From the NCBI GenBank assembly GCA_964304625.1, contig OZ199838.1, positions 2,108,001-2,172,000 on the forward strand: DNA of 64,000 nt, given 5' to 3'. The DNA is from Kudoa neothunni. Its lineage: Eukaryota > Cnidaria. The translations under genes were made by a program, and so were the position numbers. Positions 58,731-64,000 of this stretch are shown one piece after another. Under the pieces are notes generated by a model, which saw only the letters and a program-made list of their open reading frames with translations, was not told the origin of the DNA and did no database searches. Every line of letters begins with the position of its first letter. Position 1 is the stretch's first letter.

Positions 58731-60765
58731 CAGTGCTTCCTAACCTTTTTTCTATCGCACCCCACTTTTCCTTGAAAAAAGTTCCATTCCTCATCTTATT
58801 AAAAAGTATTGGTTTTTAAACTTAAACGGTTGATAACCTTGAATAAAGCTTCCTATCACATTAAAAGTTGATAGCAATTAATATACGTGGTCTGTTCAAA
58901 AAGTATCGAGATTAGCCTAATATCGAGTATTAAAAATGGTTTTAACTATACTAAAATTATCATAACTTATATAAAATATATTCATGCGTATTATTTATAC
59001 ATCAGAAAAAAACTGATAGAAAACTAAAAGAATCCTAACCCATTTTAAAAGCTACGATCCAAGTGGACGTCACTCGGTCAAATGTCTGAGAATCACGAAC
59101 AGCGGATTTGTATAAATTCTAACGTTAAACATGGCAAAACCTCATTGGAAACATATAATATGACTCAAAAAGAATTTTTTAATGAGTCGATCTATAGTTT
59201 ATGAGTGGTATAGAATATTTAAACAGGGAAGAATATCTGTGCAAAGCAATGATCGCAATGGAAGACTTTTATCGGTAAAAAATACTGAATGAATTGAAAT
59301 TTAAAAAATTTAATTAATTCATATAGAAGAAGAACCATAAGAGAAATTAGTGAAGAAACAAGAATTTTACTTGGGTCATGCCACGCAATTTTAACGGATG
59401 ACCTTGGAATGAGACGAATTGCAGCCAAGTTTGTTCCACGTTTGCTTACGAAGGAACAAAAAGAAAAACGTTCTGAAATTTCAAGGAATCACTTCCAAAG
59501 AGTATCATAATACGACAAACTAATGTCCTCTATCATCACATGCGACGAGACGTGAGTTTACGGCTATGACCAGAAACCAAGTTGCAATCATCCGAGCGGA
59601 AGACTCCACATCTCCACGACCAAAAAAGCGCGGCAAATTAAAAGTAAAATAAAGGTTTTACTTATTGTATTTTTTGACACCATGGGAATTGTTCATTATG
59701 AACATGCACCTGAGGACCAAATGGTAACTAATGAATATTATCTAAATGTTTTACACCATCTTAGAGGCGCCATTCGCCGAACCAGACCTGAAATGTGGAG
59801 CAGCGGTAGTTGGATTCTACATCAGTATAACGCGTCTGCTCATTCATCCACTAAAATTTAACGATTCCTATCCAAATTTAATATTGAACAACTCAAACAT
59901 CCACCATATTCTCCAGATTTGACATCCTGTGACTTTTTTATGTCACCAAAGATAAAGTTTTACTTAAAGGGGAAATGATTTTCTTCGATTACGGAAATTA
60001 ATCAAAATGCGACTAAGGAATTACTTTCCCCACAAAAAACAAACTTTTCTCAAAGTTTCCAAAATTGGAAAAATCGTTGGAAAAGGCGTGTTGATTGGGA
60101 AGGTGAATATTTTGAAGAGGCATAAATCAAATAGTTATAATTGTAGATCTATTTTTGTATATTTAAAAAATCTCGAAACTTTTTGAACAAACCACGTATA
60201 CTTCATTTCTCATAGAAATTAAAATTTATTCGATCAGATCTAACTTAATTTATTGATTGACCTTAAAAGTTAACATTTAGTTCTTCATTCCGTCAAAAAC
60301 AATGTCCAATGAAATCCGTGGTAATTTAACCTTCATTAGAAGGTTTTTCGTGTATACTGGGATAATAAACCCAAAATAAATGATATAAATACAAAATTAA
60401 TCGATATTATATTGGGTTAATCAAAGAAAGAGGATATATGATTTTAGATGAGACGAGTTTGACATTTAAACCTTTCTTATTCTATTCGGATGATAAACGT
60501 TAAATATTAATATTAATTTGTGTATGATTAGCCATTGCCTTTTGTATTTTTTATGATATTAACCGACACATAAAAATAAAAAAGATCGAAAATCGCGATG
60601 TTAACTTCAAAGTAAGCCACAATACCCCAAATTATCTCACCATTATCCGCTTTATCCAATACTCAGATTTTCCGCCTCCCAACAGAGTGGTTCATTAAAC
60701 ATTCAAAAATTTCCATGCCTCCCCCCTCCCCCCAAATTTTTTGCATCCCACGTTGGGAATCACGG
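58731..60765. mobile_element. hAT-type MITE, copy B, carrying a nested mariner
   Basis: The ends are CAGTGCTTCCTAACC and, read inwards from the right, CCGTGATTCCCAACG, imperfect inverted repeats of the hAT kind. 8-bp duplications ACCTATGC (58723-58730) and ACCTATGT (60766-60773) flank it. Once the mariner is taken out the element is about 720 bp and lines up with copy A at 10942-11588 along its length, including the CCCACTT left end and CCCACGTTGGGAA right end. It is non-coding and would need a hAT transposase supplied elsewhere. Confidence 0.75.
58886..60196 (+). mobile_element. mariner element (DD34D), full length but dead
   Basis: This 1311-bp element has well-matched terminal repeats: left CGTGGTCTGTTCAAAAAGTA and right (reverse) CGTGGTTTGTTCAAAAAGTT, about 26 of 29 positions alike. 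TA lies on each side. The transposase reading from 59082 starts MSENHEQRICI. Catalytic regions: IITCDET (first Asp), LHQYNASAHSS where the usual DNA has Tyr for Asp, and PPYSPDLTSCDFF (third Asp). Several in-frame stops and a frame change also disrupt it. It sits inside MITE copy B, so it is younger than that insertion. Confidence 0.9.
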
Positions 60766-60773
60766 ACCTATGT

Positions 60774-61036
60774 TATGAATAATTAATGAAAATTGAAATT
60801 TTTTCCACTCGAAGTATCACTCATATCCTCACAAAAAGTATCATTTATATTACCTTCTTGAATTTCAATATCATTAGCTTTTATAAGTAAAATTACATTT
60901 TGATTTGAAATTCTCAAACACGAACGAGGAGGTTTAGCGCGGAATTTCACTAGTTCGTGTGTGTCATTTAGAAAAATACATAAACAGATGTGAGAGTAAG
61001 AAAACCAAAAAATAAATATAAATTCCTAATAAATTT
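60774..61036. other. AT-rich spacer
   Basis: A patch near 60920-60990 has CACGAACGAGG and CTAGTTCGTG as a weak inverted repeat. No gene is established. Confidence 0.3.
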
Positions 61037-61195
61037 TCAGTTAAGGAGTTATTCCCTCCCGCAGAAATAGATAACCCACACACGCGTATTATACGGATCC
61101 GTAGCAATAACCGACGAAAAATTCTTAAAAATCCGGAGATTAAAATCGATCATATTAGGCTTCAATCAAAAATAACAAGGCCTAGTAATAGTTAA
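61037..61195 (+). CDS. Possible terminal exon of an unidentified gene
   Basis: After a TTTTCAG acceptor, a 52-codon open stretch (KELFPPAEIDNPHTRIIRIR, then SNNRRKILKNPEIKIDHIRL) runs to a TAA. It is basic and less AT-biased than its flanks. No upstream exon or family could be assigned, so this is tentative. Confidence 0.3.
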   Translation, partial: SVKELFPPAEIDNPHTRIIRIRSNNRRKILKNPEIKIDHIRLQSKITRPSNS

Positions 61196-61346
61196 TGTTC
61201 TATTTGACAAAATTTGCCAACTCAATGCTTGTAACAACCAACTCGTTTAATATCGTACTTAATAAATATCGCTATGGTACTACATAGCGCAAAAAAGAAC
61301 AATTCATATAAACTCATGTGATTAGATAACACACTAATAGAAATGG

Positions 61347-62134
61347 TTATTTAATTTGGCGTCTTCTTTGTTTGAAATAACGCCTCTTGAAGTAAATAAG
61401 AGGCCTCTCCTTCTCAGATCTTTGAATACACAACGGATTGGCGAATTTGAAACGTCGCCGAACTGCTTCTGGATGTCTTCTTATATCTCTGGGCAGGGGA
61501 ACTCCTTCCGAAAGAAACAATATGTAATGTGACACTTTTTTACAAATGGGAGTTGTTCTGAGACGGGGTTGAAATTTAACACTTTTTATTGGTACCGACT
61601 TATTGGTCATACATCTCTCTGTTAGAGAATAGGAAATATAGAAAATTAACATGACATGCACATTCATCAAAATAGAATTACCAACATAGATCTCTTCTAT
61701 AGGAATGCCACGTTCAAAAAAAGGTGTCAGCGCTTCTTGAATACACTATCAATTAGTTTAAAAAATAGTCAGCCAAGGTTATAATTCACATTTCGAATAG
61801 TAAGCGCCGATAAAGTTGGAATTAGAGCCAGCTGGTCCAAGCAAAATTTCACAGGTGCTTTAGATATCATGTGTGAGTGAAGATTCAATTTTTTCTCAGA
61901 CACAAGCACATTTCTCTTAATATATTTATATGTCTAAATATAAATATACGAATTAGACAATTTTTATTAATCTAGAGAGCCAAAGTAAAATCACATACGA
62001 AAGGTTCAAATTTGAACGGTTGAAAAATTCGTTTAGACACTTCCTCAGTAGGTCCGTAAACATTTCTTGTCACCGAAAAAAACTTTTGATATTCTGGTAA
62101 ATCGCAAGGTTTGTCTGTAACGGACAAACTACGC
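61347..62134 (-). CDS. Unidentified multi-exon gene (3' part), possible Ras-binding-like fold
   Basis: Four exons (62134-61999, 61915-61790, 61745-61682, 61618-61347) join with matching phases. The protein reads RRSLSVTDKPCDLPEYQKFF, GPTEEVSKRIFQPFKFEPF, then KFCLDQLALIPTLSALTIRN, CIQEALTPFFERGIPIEEIY. The last part resembles the helix of Ras-binding ubiquitin-fold domains (TIRDAL-PLLEKRGLDLSEVEVY), but this is a weak, by-eye match. The C-terminus is strongly basic (YFKRRYFKQRRRQIK). The exon at 62134 begins in phase 2, so at least one more 5' exon exists upstream and was not found. A further short intron within the last exon is possible. Function not assigned. Confidence 0.55.
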
Positions 62135-64000
62135 CTACCACAAAAATAACAAAATATATCGTCATTATTACACGCGAAATATATACGATTTAAACCCTGA
62201 TAGAAAATCGTTCATATTAGGTAACTTTACTAAATTTTAAATAATATCAATATAAAGAATTTCGATTTTATTAGGTATTAAGTACCATTCCTAACCAATT
62301 TAAACATTTTTATGCTTGCGCAGTGCTCATCCACGTGAATATTCTGAGAGAAATACCTATAGTTGTGGTAACAAAAAACATTGGATATTGTAGAATTTTA
62401 GAATAAAGTGAATTATTCTATATTTTAACACTTAGAGTTTAATGCTTTGACTATTTTAAAAATGATTTAAAATAAATGGGCTTCAAGGTGTTGAGTCGAT
62501 TTTGAATGTAGTACTGTTGAATTATGTGCAAAATAAGTTTCTTCTCATTTTATATATTCAGCTGAGGAAATTTTTGGTTTCGCGAAAATGCGTTGGTTCA
62601 AAGATAAACATAAGGAGGTGAAAATATATGGCGCATTCTTGTTGCATATGCGTGTGGTGTTAAAATTTTAACGTTCACTTAATGAGGAGGTCATTAATTT
62701 TGGTATCGGATTATTTTATAAACTTATTTAAAATAAAATCTAATTATGGACATATATACACACAATCGTTTCTAGATATTGCGCAATCAGTTAATATTAA
62801 TACTTTATAAACGAATTTTAACTTTCAAACCACAAAAATCGGAACAAATTACATTCATAATTCAATATAATACAGAAAAAATTTAATAATTTAATTTTAT
62901 AAATTAAAACCGGGATATTGCAAAGTATGACGTCCCCTCATTTAATGTTTACTCTGGGTGTTGCGCAATATTATAAAAAGTTACGTAAGTTCTATCAATC
63001 ATTAAATAATTATTTTAAGATCTGTTAGATAAATTATTAAATAGTCTTTATTTCATTCTAATTTCAATCGTTAAAACCTGAAGTTTTCATAAAAAAAGGA
63101 GAATTGCTATAAACATATAAACTCCAATAATTTACTCATCAAATAGTTAGTTTTATATGATCGAAATATTATTTAGTTACATTACAATAAGTTAGTTATG
63201 TTCTTATTTGTTTTACTATCTTAAGCCCTCCATATTTTTGAGTCAAACGGTATCCGTGAGGTTTGTATTCTTAATTTTCTATATTTATCAAGTTAGATAT
63301 GTATAATTTCGTTAAAAATGGCATTGTAAATATCCTTACTTTTGGTTTATTTTATAAATTTGTTATTCATTTCATGAAATTCAACGTTTATTTATCGAAA
63401 AAATTGACATAAACGAATATTATAATTCCAGAAAATCACTCAAAAGAGAAAAACGAATGACTTTTAAACTTCCTAAGCCATCTAATAAAATAAAATTATC
63501 TAATCCCAATATAATATATTTGCAAGGCATTCCACTATCACTATCAATAGAATTTTAGCTTATAACAATGATATTATTAATTCTATTATTTCGGCTTAAA
63601 AAAAGAATAAAAGAAGACATGTACACGAAGTTTGTTAATTTATTTTAGATATGAATAACTAAAATTCGTAATGAAAAAAGGTTGTGCCTGATTACTTAAT
63701 TGTTGAAAAGACAAAAAGTATCGCTAAATTAACCGATATTGACGGTTGGTTCGTAGAATTTAAAAATAGATTTGGAATTAATTCTTAAAAAAAATTCATG
63801 ATGAAACAAACAATGTGAATAATTAAACTATGATGGTTTTTTTGTAAAATCACCAAAAATTTCACTACAATACGAAGGGTGCAATGTAATAAAAATGAAT
63901 AATTCAAATTTAATTAAGTATATCATTTTGGTTTTATTATAACTTTAAATCATGCATGGGAAAACGTATCATCGACTATAATTCAAAACCGATTAAGAAA
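62135..64000. other. AT-rich DNA with unplaced 5' exons
   Basis: The upstream exons of the minus-strand gene should lie here but are not recognisable. On plus, 62562-62619 reads EEIFGFAKMRWFKDKHKE between an AG and a GT and could be an isolated exon. The rest is AT-rich and featureless to the window end. Confidence 0.3.

Noticed and set aside
1-64000. CRISPR arrays, operons, ribosome binding sites, rho-independent terminators
   Set aside because: The DNA is eukaryotic with spliced genes; no spaced direct-repeat array of CRISPR type was seen.
1-64000. Endogenous retrovirus, LTR element or Polinton remains
   Set aside because: No reverse transcriptase, integrase, capsid-like or envelope-like reading was recognised on either strand; the coding remnants all fit plain DNA transposons.

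Overview
The window is animal (metazoan) nuclear DNA. It is strongly AT-rich, and its host genes are recognisable animal orthologues cut into many small exons by GT-AG introns that are mostly 35-60 nt long: PIAS-type SUMO ligase, KMT5A/SET8, a nine-cysteine TGF-beta-family ligand, a transglutaminase homologue, AMPK beta, TYW1, STEEP1, DNAJC8, TRIAP1, CCDC86/CGR1 and a stefin-type cystatin. Compact introns, diverged proteins and long gene-poor stretches suit a fast-evolving or reduced lineage (a myxozoan-like parasitic cnidarian or an orthonectid are guesses). The sequence alone does not fix the species.

Layout: 1.9-4.4 kb holds dead hAT and pogo/Tigger transposases. A transglutaminase homologue that has lost its catalytic cysteine lies at 4.7-6.8 kb (minus). 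AT-rich intergenic DNA with a hAT-type MITE (10.9-11.6 kb) follows. AMPK beta (minus), TRIAP1 (minus) and DNAJC8 (plus) lie at 11.9-15.2 kb, the last two head to head. A piggyBac copy with recognisable ends (15.6-18.5 kb), a Merlin-like remnant (about 19 kb) and Tigger-like termini (20.3-21.0 kb) come next. KMT5A (minus) and CCDC86 (plus) sit head to head at 21.3-23.2 kb. A piggyBac end and a tRNA-derived SINE lie at 26.4-27.6 kb, and a zeta-fold P-loop kinase gene at 28.1-28.9 kb (minus). A second piggyBac (31.3-32.7 kb) and a hAT split by a Tc1/mariner element (34.0-36.8 kb) follow. PIAS (37.9-42.9 kb), TGF-beta (44.2-48.0 kb) and cystatin (50.1-50.6 kb) are on plus, TYW1 on minus (52.2-54.9 kb), STEEP1 on plus (57.3-58.2 kb). 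A MITE carrying a nested mariner (58.7-60.8 kb) and an unidentified gene (61.3-62.1 kb, minus) end the readable part.

The genes do not form a pathway. They are housekeeping and regulatory genes: tRNA wybutosine synthesis, splicing and ribosome biogenesis, H4K20 methylation, sumoylation, energy sensing, mitochondrial lipid transfer, signalling. Mobile DNA is almost wholly class II, with one SINE; I saw no LINE, LTR or virus-like element. The points most worth a second look are the apparent pseudo-transglutaminase, an AMPK beta start codon one base out of frame with its exon, a 28-nt intron in TYW1, a cystatin whose first coding exon is only the ATG, the zeta-fold kinase, and dated layers of nested transposons. 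Exon borders were drawn by hand from splice signals, reading frame and family similarity; no database search was run.
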